Assembly: GCA_030428905.1 (NCBI GenBank)
Contig: JAUIED010000001.1
Location: 217,727-281,726 of the forward strand
DNA from: Gammaproteobacteria bacterium
GTDB lineage: Bacteria > Pseudomonadota > Gammaproteobacteria > Pseudomonadales > Azotimanducaceae
Length of the DNA: 64,000 bases
Reading direction: 5' to 3'
Positions within the stretch are counted from its first letter, which is position 1; each line of letters begins with the position of its first letter. Below the pieces are notes generated by a model. The model was not told where the DNA came from, did not search any database, and saw only the letters and a list, made by a program, of their open reading frames with translations. Positions 47,024-54,320 of this stretch are shown piece after piece. A program made the position numbers and the translations under genes.

Positions 47024-47749
47024 ATGAAACTACGATCAGCCGTGCTCTCTTGCTGGCTTTGTCTGGGTGCCGTCGGCACTGCTGCCGCGGCGGAGTTTGC
47101 CGCCAACGTTACCTATGCTACTGACTATCGCTTCCGCGGTATCTCTCAAGGCGATCGGTCGCAGGCCATTCAGGGTGGTTTCGATATTTCGGCCGAGAAT
47201 GGCTTGTACTTTGGCACGTGGGCGTCGAATGTGACGTTTTCCGGTGCTTCCATCGAGGTGGACTACTACGCGGGCTGGTCTGGAGCGCTCACCGAAGACG
47301 TGGGTGTGGATGTGGGCGTGCTTTGGTACAACTACCCGGAGGACGATGCGCCGGTGGATCTCGACTACTACGAGCTCTATGGCTCCATATCCTATCGCGA
47401 TGCCACCTTGGGCTTTGCCTACTCTCCAGACTACTTCGCCGAAACCGACGCGTTCGTGTACCTCTACGGTGATTACGCCATCGCGCTTGGCGATGACTGG
47501 TCGCTGGATCTGCACGTTGGTTACAACGCGTTCGACGACGACGCGGCGTTTGCCAGCTTCATCGGCCCGGCTGCAGGAGAAGACCCGGGCGATGATTATC
47601 TGGACTACAGCGTCGGCGTATCTACCGAGCGGCTTGGCGTAGAGTGGGCGCTGCGCTATGTCGGCACGGACCTGGACGATGAGGAGTGTTTCGGTGGAAC
47701 CCGGCTTTGCGATGACAGCGCCGTGTTCTCTGTGTCGAAGAGCTTTTAG
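47024..47749 (+). CDS. TorF family putative porin (TIGR02001-like)
   Basis: A 241-residue outer-membrane protein. ATG 47024 opens a signal peptide (cleavage near AAAAA-EFAA, residue 22; shorter than the open frame from 47009). The mature start FAANVTYATDYRFRGISQGD is the TIGR02001/TorF hallmark, and alternating aromatic strands (GLYFGTWASNVTF, VDYYAGWSG, LDYYELYGSIS) run to a C-terminal Phe (SVSKSF), as expected for a beta-barrel. It is often encoded beside glnK/amtB and is thought to be a porin for small nitrogenous solutes, though transport is unproven. The sigma-54/NtrC region lies just upstream; glnK follows after 53 bases. Confidence 0.87.
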   Translation: MKLRSAVLSCWLCLGAVGTAAAAEFAANVTYATDYRFRGISQGDRSQAIQGGFDISAENGLYFGTWASNVTFSGASIEVDYYAGWSGALTEDVGVDVGVLWYNYPEDDAPVDLDYYELYGSISYRDATLGFAYSPDYFAETDAFVYLYGDYAIALGDDWSLDLHVGYNAFDDDAAFASFIGPAAGEDPGDDYLDYSVGVSTERLGVEWALRYVGTDLDDEECFGGTRLCDDSAVFSVSKSF

Positions 47750-47793
47750 ATTTCAATTACGATTCACCGGCCACGGGCCCCGAGTCGATGTAA

Positions 47794-48141
<348 letters not shown>

Positions 48142-48149
48142 GAGATTTC

Positions 48150-48177
48150 TTGCAGGATCGCAGATCTGTTCTATAAC
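48150..48177 (+). promoter_or_regulatory. Candidate sigma-70 promoter of the SutA-like gene
   Basis: TTGCAG at 48150-48155 and TATAAC at 48172-48177 are 16 bases apart, directly after the glnK stop. This would allow the next gene to be transcribed independently of the nitrogen promoter, with a leader of about 30 bases. Confidence 0.45.
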
Positions 48178-48212
48178 TACTGGCATCTTTTCAGTGGAGG
48201 CTGGAGTTGAGT

Positions 48213-48404
48213 ATGGAACAGAGCACAGCAACGAACGATCCCAAGGCTTACACGTCCTACGCGCGCGCTACTACGCGCGATCAGCTCGCGGACGATGTCG
48301 AGCGGTTCCTGAAGCAGGGCGGCGGTATTAAAGAAGTGCCCAAGGACTTCCGTGCCGATCCGCCACGTAAGCCGGAGAGCAACTACGGGCGCGGCTCGAT
48401 CTGA
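48213..48404 (+). CDS. SutA-like small RNA-polymerase-binding regulator
   Basis: A 63-residue protein. ATG 48213 has GGAG six bases before it; TTG 48207 would add two residues. The central helix RDQLADDVERFLKQGGGI and the tail ADPPRKPESNYGRGSI strongly resemble the helix and C-terminus of SutA, a Pseudomonas protein that binds RNA polymerase and aids transcription in slow growth. The acidic N-terminal arm of SutA is much shorter here. As I recall, sutA also lies near glnK in Pseudomonas, supporting the call. Similarity is from memory of the family, so confidence is moderate. Confidence 0.6.
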   Translation: MEQSTATNDPKAYTSYARATTRDQLADDVERFLKQGGGIKEVPKDFRADPPRKPESNYGRGSI

Positions 48405-48409
48405 CAGGA

Positions 48410-48427
48410 CGCGGCGACTTCGCCGCG
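48410..48427 (+). terminator. GC-rich hairpin after the SutA-like gene
   Basis: CGCGGCG at 48410-48416 pairs perfectly with CGCCGCG at 48421-48427 around the tetraloop ACTT. It lies six bases after the SutA-like stop and 37 before thrC. No T-run follows, so it may slow or end transcription only with help, or protect the upstream mRNA 3' end. Confidence 0.4.
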
Positions 48428-48464
48428 CTACCATACGCCGCTTTTGCACCAGGGGCCGAGTGCC

Positions 48465-49826
48465 ATGAAATACTGCAGCACGCGCGGCGGCGTGAGCGGC
48501 GTATCGTTCAAAGATGCGGTCATCATGGGCCTGGCGGAAGACGGCGGGCTCCTGGTGCCCGAGTCGCTGCCGGACCTTACCCCGTTTCTGCCATCATGGC
48601 GTTCGATGAGCTTCACCGAGCTCGCCGAAGCTATTCTCGCGCACTTTGCAGATGACATCCCTGCCGCGGACCTGCACGGCCTCGTCGAGCGGGCATATGA
48701 AACGTTCGATATCCCCGAAGTGGTCAGATTGCAGGAGGTGGGCGACACCCACGTGCTCGAGCTCTTCCACGGCCCGACCTTGGCATTCAAGGATGTCGCG
48801 TTGCAGCTCCTGGGGCAGATCTTCGACTATGTGCTTGCGCAGCGCGGTGAGCATCTCAACATCCTGGGTGCTACATCCGGTGATACCGGCAGCGCTGCCA
48901 TCGCCGGCGTGCGTGGCCGCGACAACATAGACATCTTCATTCTCTACCCGCTTGGTCGTGTCAGCGCGCTGCAGGAGCTGCAGATGACCACCGTGGCCGA
49001 TGCAAACGTGCACTGCCTTGCCATTGAAGGCAGCTTCGACGACTGCCAGAACATCGTCAAAACCATCTTTGCCGATCTGCCCTTCAAGCATCGCTATCAT
49101 CTCGGTGCGGTAAACTCGGTGAACTGGGCGCGGGTGCTCGCGCAGATCGTCTACTACGCCTATGCCAGCCTGCGTTTCGATGCGCCGGTTAATTTCTGCG
49201 TACCCACCGGCAACTTCGGAAACGTTTTCGCAGGATATCTCGCCAAGCGGCTCGGTTTTCCCATAGGCAAGCTGATCGTTGCCACCAACGAAAACGACAT
49301 CCTTGCGCGCTTCTTTGCGACGGGCGAGTACGCCCGCGGCGATGTGCGATTCACCCATACGCCCGCCATGGATATCCAGGTAGCGAGCAACTTCGAACGT
49401 TACCTGTATTACTACTTTGGTGAAGACGCAGCGAAGGTGCGACGTTTCATGGAGGATTTCGGCAATCATGGTCGGGCAGCGCTGGACGGCGCACCTGCCG
49501 ATGGCATTGTGGAATCCACGTCGGTGAGCAACGACGATACCGCGGGCGCCATAGGCACGGTCTTCGCCGAGAGTGGATATGTGGCAGATCCCCATACAGC
49601 GGTGGGCCTGGCCGCGGCGCGGCGATTTGCCGCCCTTCAACCCATGGTCTGCATTGCCACTGCAGAGCCGGCAAAATTTCCGGAAGTAGTCGATGCGGCG
49701 GTGGGGCGAGAGGTGGCAACCCATCCGAGGCTCGCGGCGCTGGTGGGCCAGCCTTCCCGACGCTCAGAGCTGCCTGCGAACGTAGACGCCGTGAAAGCTT
49801 TTGTCAGCGAGCGCGTTCGCGCCTGA
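48465..49826 (+). CDS. thrC: Threonine synthase
   Basis: A 453-residue PLP enzyme converting O-phosphohomoserine to threonine. ATG 48465 opens MKYCSTRGGVSGVSFKDAV; the PLP lysine is in GPTLAFKDVALQLLG and the phosphate loop in ILGATSGDTGSAAIAGVRG. PTGNFGNVFAGYLAKRLG is another block. Length and pattern fit the longer (~460-residue) class. No hom or thrB gene is adjacent, so thrC stands apart from the rest of the threonine pathway; its position between the glnK/SutA and lptM-lysA blocks departs from the Pseudomonas order. Its end overlaps the HAD gene antisense by 23 bases. Confidence 0.95.
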   Translation: MKYCSTRGGVSGVSFKDAVIMGLAEDGGLLVPESLPDLTPFLPSWRSMSFTELAEAILAHFADDIPAADLHGLVERAYETFDIPEVVRLQEVGDTHVLELFHGPTLAFKDVALQLLGQIFDYVLAQRGEHLNILGATSGDTGSAAIAGVRGRDNIDIFILYPLGRVSALQELQMTTVADANVHCLAIEGSFDDCQNIVKTIFADLPFKHRYHLGAVNSVNWARVLAQIVYYAYASLRFDAPVNFCVPTGNFGNVFAGYLAKRLGFPIGKLIVATNENDILARFFATGEYARGDVRFTHTPAMDIQVASNFERYLYYYFGEDAAKVRRFMEDFGNHGRAALDGAPADGIVESTSVSNDDTAGAIGTVFAESGYVADPHTAVGLAAARRFAALQPMVCIATAEPAKFPEVVDAAVGREVATHPRLAALVGQPSRRSELPANVDAVKAFVSERVRA

Positions 49827-50517
49827 TCCGGTCGATCTCTCCAGGCAGATCGGCCAGCGAGCGGATGCTGGCGGTGGGCTGTGCTTCTAACGTTTGCTCG
49901 CGGCCGTCCAGATTCACGAGTACCGTGTGCATTCCCACGTCACTTGCGCCGCGAATGTCGTCTACAGGGTGGTCGCCCACATGCACCGCCTGATGGGGCT
50001 CAACTAACGCATGCGTCAGTGCGGCGCGAAAGATATTCGGTGCGGGTTTGCTTGCGCCCACATCGGCTGCGCAGTAGCCGAAGCTGAAGAAGCGGTCGAG
50101 ACCGAGGCGGCGGAAATCCGCGTTTCCGTTTGTGAGCGCTGCCAGGGTGTAGCGGGCGGCGAGGTCTTCCAGCACGTCCAGCGCGTGATCGAAGTAACGC
50201 ACCTGATGACGGCCCTCGTAGAACACGTCGAACGCTTGTTCAGCCAGGGCGGCGGCGTCGCGCTCGCTGTGACCGATGCTGATGATTGAACGCTTTACCA
50301 CCTCCAGGCGAAAACGCGACAAGTCATGGCGCAGCTGGGGCATATCAGCGAGCACGGCGGTGCGGATGTTCGCGACCGCGCCGTCGTCGTAGAGCTGCAC
50401 AACCTCCGGCACGTGGTCCCGCAGCCACGAACGCATGGCGGTCTCTGCATTGCGGATTACGGTGTCGACGTCCCATAACGTGTTATCGAGGTCGAACGTG
50501 ACCAGTGTAATGCTCAC
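49804..50517 (-). CDS. HAD family hydrolase, YigB-like
   Basis: A 237-residue haloacid-dehalogenase-type phosphatase. The nucleophile motif is TFDLDNTLWD (Asp10 and general acid Asp12), motif II Thr/Asn in LAALTNGNAD, motif III Lys in GASKPAPNIF and the Asp pair in HVGDHPVDDIRGA. A helical cap domain sits between motifs I and II. It resembles YigB, the flavin mononucleotide/aromatic phosphatase encoded after xerC in enterobacteria. It is the last gene of the lptM-lysA-dapF-DUF484-xerC operon, its start overlapping xerC by four bases. Confidence 0.9.
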   Translation of the reverse strand: MSITLVTFDLDNTLWDVDTVIRNAETAMRSWLRDHVPEVVQLYDDGAVANIRTAVLADMPQLRHDLSRFRLEVVKRSIISIGHSERDAAALAEQAFDVFYEGRHQVRYFDHALDVLEDLAARYTLAALTNGNADFRRLGLDRFFSFGYCAADVGASKPAPNIFRAALTHALVEPHQAVHVGDHPVDDIRGASDVGMHTVLVNLDGREQTLEAQPTASIRSLADLPGEIDRIRRERAR

Positions 50518-51410
50518 TCACTGTCCCCATCTTTCGCCTGCGCTCTCGGGTGCGCTTTGTCGTACACCTGCGCGAGATGCTGAAAGTCGAGATGCGTATA
50601 GATCTGCGTGGTGGTGAGGTTTGCGTGCCCCAGCAGTTCCTGCACAGCACGCAGATCGCCGGAGGATTCGAGCAGATGGCTTGCAAAGCTGTGCCTGAGC
50701 ATGTGCGGGTGCAGAGCATCCGAGCCGAGGGATTTCGTCGCCGCAGCCTTCACCCGGTTCTGCACCGTGCGGTGGCTGATGCGGGACTCACCGCGGCCGG
50801 TGAACAGTGGCGCCTCGCTGTCAACGCCGGGACGCGTGGCTAGCCAGGCACGCACCGCTCGGATGCTGTGTGAGCCGAGCGGCACGCGCCGTTCCTTATT
50901 TCCCTTGCCGAGTACCGTGACCATTGCGTCATCGAGGTCGAGATCGCCCACGTTCAGCGCTGCGAGCTCTGCAAGCCGCAAACCGCTGCCATAGAAGAGC
51001 TCAAGCATAGCCGCGTCGCGTTTGTCCTTCGCTGTTTCTGCAGTGTTGTCGAACAGTCGCGAGGATAGATCGGCGTCCAGCGCTTTCGGCAGGCGACGTG
51101 CCTGCTTGGGCCCCGACACCGCGGTGGCAGGATTAACTTCGATTTCGCCGTGCCGGCGCAGAAATTCGAAGAAACGGCGCACTGCCGATAGATGTCGCTG
51201 GATCGATCGCGCCCCGAGACCCTGGGCGCGCAGCGCGCCGATGTAGCCCCACACGTGCTGGTGGCGGCAGGCCGGCCAGTCGATGTCCTGCTGTGCCAGG
51301 TAGCGGGCAAAGCGTTCTAAGTCGCGACGGTAAGCGGCTGTCGTATGGGAGGAGTACGCCCGCTCGATGGCGAGATGTTCGATGTAGCGGTCGATCGGCG
51401 CTGCGGTCAC
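50514..51410 (-). CDS. xerC: Tyrosine recombinase XerC
   Basis: A 298-residue recombinase that with XerD resolves chromosome dimers at dif. The N-terminal SAM-like domain (1-95) and the catalytic domain are complete: Arg in GSGLRLAELAALNVGD, Lys in GKGNKERRVP, the HMLRHSFASHLLES box (HxxR), the later His in LGHANLTTTQIYTH and the Tyr nucleophile in that same segment. XerC is distinguished from XerD by its location after DUF484 and dapF. ATGA overlaps on both sides couple it to the neighbours. Confidence 0.95.
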   Translation of the reverse strand: MTAAPIDRYIEHLAIERAYSSHTTAAYRRDLERFARYLAQQDIDWPACRHQHVWGYIGALRAQGLGARSIQRHLSAVRRFFEFLRRHGEIEVNPATAVSGPKQARRLPKALDADLSSRLFDNTAETAKDKRDAAMLELFYGSGLRLAELAALNVGDLDLDDAMVTVLGKGNKERRVPLGSHSIRAVRAWLATRPGVDSEAPLFTGRGESRISHRTVQNRVKAAATKSLGSDALHPHMLRHSFASHLLESSGDLRAVQELLGHANLTTTQIYTHLDFQHLAQVYDKAHPRAQAKDGDSE

Positions 51411-52063
51411 AGCCTGTCGACGATTTTCGCCAGCACATCACCGATGTAGTTGACGAAGAGCGTGTCCATTTCCGGGCTGTAGCGACGGGGGTCCCGGCTG
51501 CCTACCGCCAGGCAGCCGCTGGCCTGCTCCAGGCGTAACGGAATCAGTACCACGCTGCCGGGTTCATCGTGTTTCTGCACCGGGAACAGCGTGCTCATCT
51601 CGTCGCCGCGCAAGGTCAGGCACACGGGTGAGGTGCCGCGGGTGAAACGGTCTGCCGGCAGCGCCTCGCGGTGGCTGACGATGTGATCAAGCGCCACCGT
51701 GCGGCCGTTGACATGGCAGCAAACGAAGTCGGCTTCGAAGTCCACCAGCATATTGGTGGCCAGCACCTCGTTCAGCTCGTGCCAGCTGCGCACATCGAGC
51801 ATGGCCAGCGTCAGTGAGCGGGTCTTGGAAAACAGCGTGTCGTTGTCGCGTGCTGCCTGCAGCAGGTCGTTCATGCGGCGCCGCATGGACATGTTGCGGT
51901 CGCGCAACACCGCCACCTGGCGCTCAATCAGCGACACGGCGCGGCCGGATGCGTGCGGCAGGTCCAGCTCCGACAGAAGAGCCGCGTGCTGCTGGAAGAA
52001 CGCCGGATTCTGGCGCAGGTAGTCGACGATGGCCTGGTCGTCCAACGGGCTCGGTTGCGTCAT
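51407..52063 (-). CDS. DUF484 family protein
   Basis: A 218-residue cytoplasmic protein of unknown function found next to xerC across gammaproteobacteria. The N-terminus (DDQAIVDYLRQNPAFFQQHA, LLSELDLPH) and the coiled-coil region with RQVAVLRDRNMSMRRRMNDL are typical; the C-terminal half looks like a GAF-type domain (LRLEQASGCLAVGSRDPRRY). Coupled by ATGA to dapF upstream and to xerC downstream. Confidence 0.93.
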   Translation of the reverse strand: MTQPSPLDDQAIVDYLRQNPAFFQQHAALLSELDLPHASGRAVSLIERQVAVLRDRNMSMRRRMNDLLQAARDNDTLFSKTRSLTLAMLDVRSWHELNEVLATNMLVDFEADFVCCHVNGRTVALDHIVSHREALPADRFTRGTSPVCLTLRGDEMSTLFPVQKHDEPGSVVLIPLRLEQASGCLAVGSRDPRRYSPEMDTLFVNYIGDVLAKIVDRL

Positions 52064-52941
52064 CTTCGCTTTCTGCTCCGGTTGCGCTTCTTATTCTTCT
52101 GCCCGCGCGATGGCGCGTCCAGGGTGCCTTCGTAAACGAGTGTCGCCGGCCCGGCCAGCAGTACCGAGGTGCCGTTGCCCGACCATTCGATACGTACCTT
52201 GCCTCCTGGCAGCGATACCTTGCTGTGACTGTCGAGCTTGCCGTGCTGTATGGCTGCAACCGCCGCGGCGCAGGCGCCGGTACCGCAGGCCTGCGTTTCT
52301 CCAACCCCGCGCTCGAACACGCGCAGGCGCAGGAAGGATCTGTCCACCACCTCGCAGAAGCCGATGTTGGCACCCTGTGGGAACACCGGGTGTGCGGTGA
52401 GCGCAGCGCCGATGCGTTGCACTGGCGCGTCGGCAACGCTGTCCACGAAGATTACGCCATGCGGATTGCCTATGCTCACGGGTTGCAGCTCGATCAGCGC
52501 CCCGTCCACGGTAACCTCGACAAGGCCACGGTTGTTGAGATCGGCTGCGTAGGGCACTTGCTCTGCTGCAAAAGCCGGTGGCCCCATGTCCACCTCTACA
52601 CCGTCCGGCAGGCAGCGTGTGGAAATGCTGCCATTGGTCGTTTGCCAGGTGAGCGTTTCTTTGCTGGCGAGCTCATGCTTTCTGACAAACAGCGCCACGC
52701 ATCGGGCACCGTTGCCGCACTGCTCGGCGGGCGAGCCGTCGGCGTTGAAGATACGGTAGAAAAAGTCTGCATCTGGGTCTTCCGGCGGCGCTACCAACAG
52801 CAGTTGGTCAAAGCCGATACCCGTGCGCCGGTCGGCGAGTGCTTTGATCTGCTCGGCGCTCATGTCGAACTTCTGGGTGATAGCGTCCACCACCATGAAG
52901 TCGTTGCCCAGCCCGTGCATCTTGCTGAAACGCAGGCTCAC
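52060..52941 (-). CDS. dapF: Diaminopimelate epimerase
   Basis: A 293-residue epimerase making meso-diaminopimelate from the LL form. The two active-site cysteines are in EQCGNGARC and GETQACGTGACA; FSKMHGLGNDFMVVD is the standard N-terminus. The last ~16 residues are an unusual basic tail (SRGQKNKKRNRSRKRR) beyond the normal domain end, giving a slightly longer protein than the usual ~275 residues. Coupled by ATGA to lysA and to the DUF484 gene. Product supplies peptidoglycan and, through LysA, lysine. Confidence 0.96.
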   Translation of the reverse strand: MSLRFSKMHGLGNDFMVVDAITQKFDMSAEQIKALADRRTGIGFDQLLLVAPPEDPDADFFYRIFNADGSPAEQCGNGARCVALFVRKHELASKETLTWQTTNGSISTRCLPDGVEVDMGPPAFAAEQVPYAADLNNRGLVEVTVDGALIELQPVSIGNPHGVIFVDSVADAPVQRIGAALTAHPVFPQGANIGFCEVVDRSFLRLRVFERGVGETQACGTGACAAAVAAIQHGKLDSHSKVSLPGGKVRIEWSGNGTSVLLAGPATLVYEGTLDAPSRGQKNKKRNRSRKRR

Positions 52942-54185
52942 GACAGGGCCTCCTGCTCCAATGCGATCAGGTCACGAACCGTTTCGCGGCGCCGCACGAT
53001 GCGGTAGCGGTCGTTCTCCACCAGTACTTCGGCTGGCTTCGGCCGGGAGTTGTAACTGGATGCCTGTACGAAACCGTATGCGCCTGCGGACGCCACGGCC
53101 AGCAGGTCCCCCTCCCGCAGCGCCAGGGATCTGCCGCTGGCCAGGAAGTCGCCGCTTTCGCACACCGGGCCGACGATTTCCCACCGTTCCTGACCTGCGT
53201 CGTGTTCCGCTACCGGCAGCACGTCGTGCCATGCCTGATAGAGCGCAGGGCGAATGAGATCGTTCATGGCGGCATCGACGATCGCGAAGTTTTTCTCGTG
53301 TCCGCGCTTGAGGTATTCCACCCGCGTCAACAGCACGCCGGCGTTGGCGGTGAGATAGCGCCCCGGCTCCAGGTGCACGACAACTGCACGGCCGGCCAGT
53401 CGCTCGGCGACGCTGCGGCCGTAGGCCTGCACGTCGAAGTCCGGCTCGTTCTGGTAGGCCACTCCCATGCCGCCGCCGAGGTCGAGGTGCTCGATCTCGA
53501 TGCCCTCGCTTGCAAGTGCGTCGTGCAGGGTCAGCAGCGCGTCCAGGGCTTCGAGGAGTGGGCCTTTGTCGACGATCTGGGAGCCGATATGGCAGTCAAT
53601 GCCGATGATGCGCAGCGACTCCTGTTCTCGCGCCCAGCGGTACAGGGCCATGGCTTCGTCGATTGGCACGCCGAACTTGTTGGCCTTCAAGCCGGTGGAG
53701 ATGTACGGATGCGTTTTCGCGTCGATATCCGGATTGACGCGCAGGGCTACCGGTGCCGCTGTGCCGAGGTTGTGCGCCTGCCGGGCGATGCGCTCGAGCT
53801 CGCTGGCGCTTTCGACGTTGAAACAGCCGATGCCGGCCTTGAGGGCGAAATCGATCTCATCCGTTCGCTTGCCGACGCCGGAAAACACGACTCCGGATGG
53901 GTCGGCGCCGATGGCCAGCACCCGCTGCAGCTCGCCGCCTGAAACGATGTCGAAGCCTGCGCCGAGCTCTGCGAACAGAGACAGCACGGACAGGTTGGAG
54001 TTGGCCTTCACCGCGTAGCAGATACGTGTTTCTACGCCGCTGAACCCTTCTGCCAGATGGGCGTATCTCGAGCGCATATGGTTGGCGGAGTACACGTAGG
54101 TTGGCGTGCCAACCGCTTCAGCCAGCTGCGTAAGATCGACGCCATCCATCTGCAGGCGCCCGTGCGCCCGCGTCAGCGTGCTCAT
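52938..54185 (-). CDS. lysA: Diaminopimelate decarboxylase
   Basis: A 415-residue PLP enzyme catalysing the last step of lysine synthesis. The PLP Lys is in CYAVKANSNLSVL, the PLP phosphate/His region in HLDLGGGMGVAY and IGIDCHIGSQI, and the C-terminal Cys/substrate loop in VGPVCESGDFLA. N-terminal YVYSANHMRSRYA is characteristic. Its start overlaps lptM and its stop overlaps dapF by four bases each. Confidence 0.96.
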   Translation of the reverse strand: MSTLTRAHGRLQMDGVDLTQLAEAVGTPTYVYSANHMRSRYAHLAEGFSGVETRICYAVKANSNLSVLSLFAELGAGFDIVSGGELQRVLAIGADPSGVVFSGVGKRTDEIDFALKAGIGCFNVESASELERIARQAHNLGTAAPVALRVNPDIDAKTHPYISTGLKANKFGVPIDEAMALYRWAREQESLRIIGIDCHIGSQIVDKGPLLEALDALLTLHDALASEGIEIEHLDLGGGMGVAYQNEPDFDVQAYGRSVAERLAGRAVVVHLEPGRYLTANAGVLLTRVEYLKRGHEKNFAIVDAAMNDLIRPALYQAWHDVLPVAEHDAGQERWEIVGPVCESGDFLASGRSLALREGDLLAVASAGAYGFVQASSYNSRPKPAEVLVENDRYRIVRRRETVRDLIALEQEALS

Positions 54186-54286
54186 GATGCTGCGGTCAGC
54201 GTTTGCTCAGGCGGCAGCGTCAGCGGGCCCTTCTGCCCGCAGGTTGCCACCATCATGGTGAGGAGGACGATCATCACCCAGCGCAT
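54182..54286 (-). CDS. lptM: Small lipoprotein LptM (YifL-like)
   Basis: A 34-residue lipoprotein beginning at ATG 54286: a hydrophobic signal (WVMIVLLTMMVATC) with the lipobox Cys at residue 16, followed by the hallmark GQKGPLTLPPEQ. LptM is an outer-membrane lipoprotein that helps LptD fold and form its native disulfides for lipopolysaccharide export. Position directly before lysA, with a 4-base ATGA overlap, matches the conserved gene order (yifL-dapF in E. coli; lppL-lysA in Pseudomonas). Confidence 0.88.
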   Translation of the reverse strand: MRWVMIVLLTMMVATCGQKGPLTLPPEQTLTAAS

Positions 54287-54320
54287 GGATGCTTCCAGTT
54301 TTTTTCAGCGGCGCAGTATA

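Noticed and set aside
48410..48427. Threonine attenuator in front of thrC
   Set aside because: The hairpin has no T-run and no Thr/Ile-rich leader peptide precedes it.
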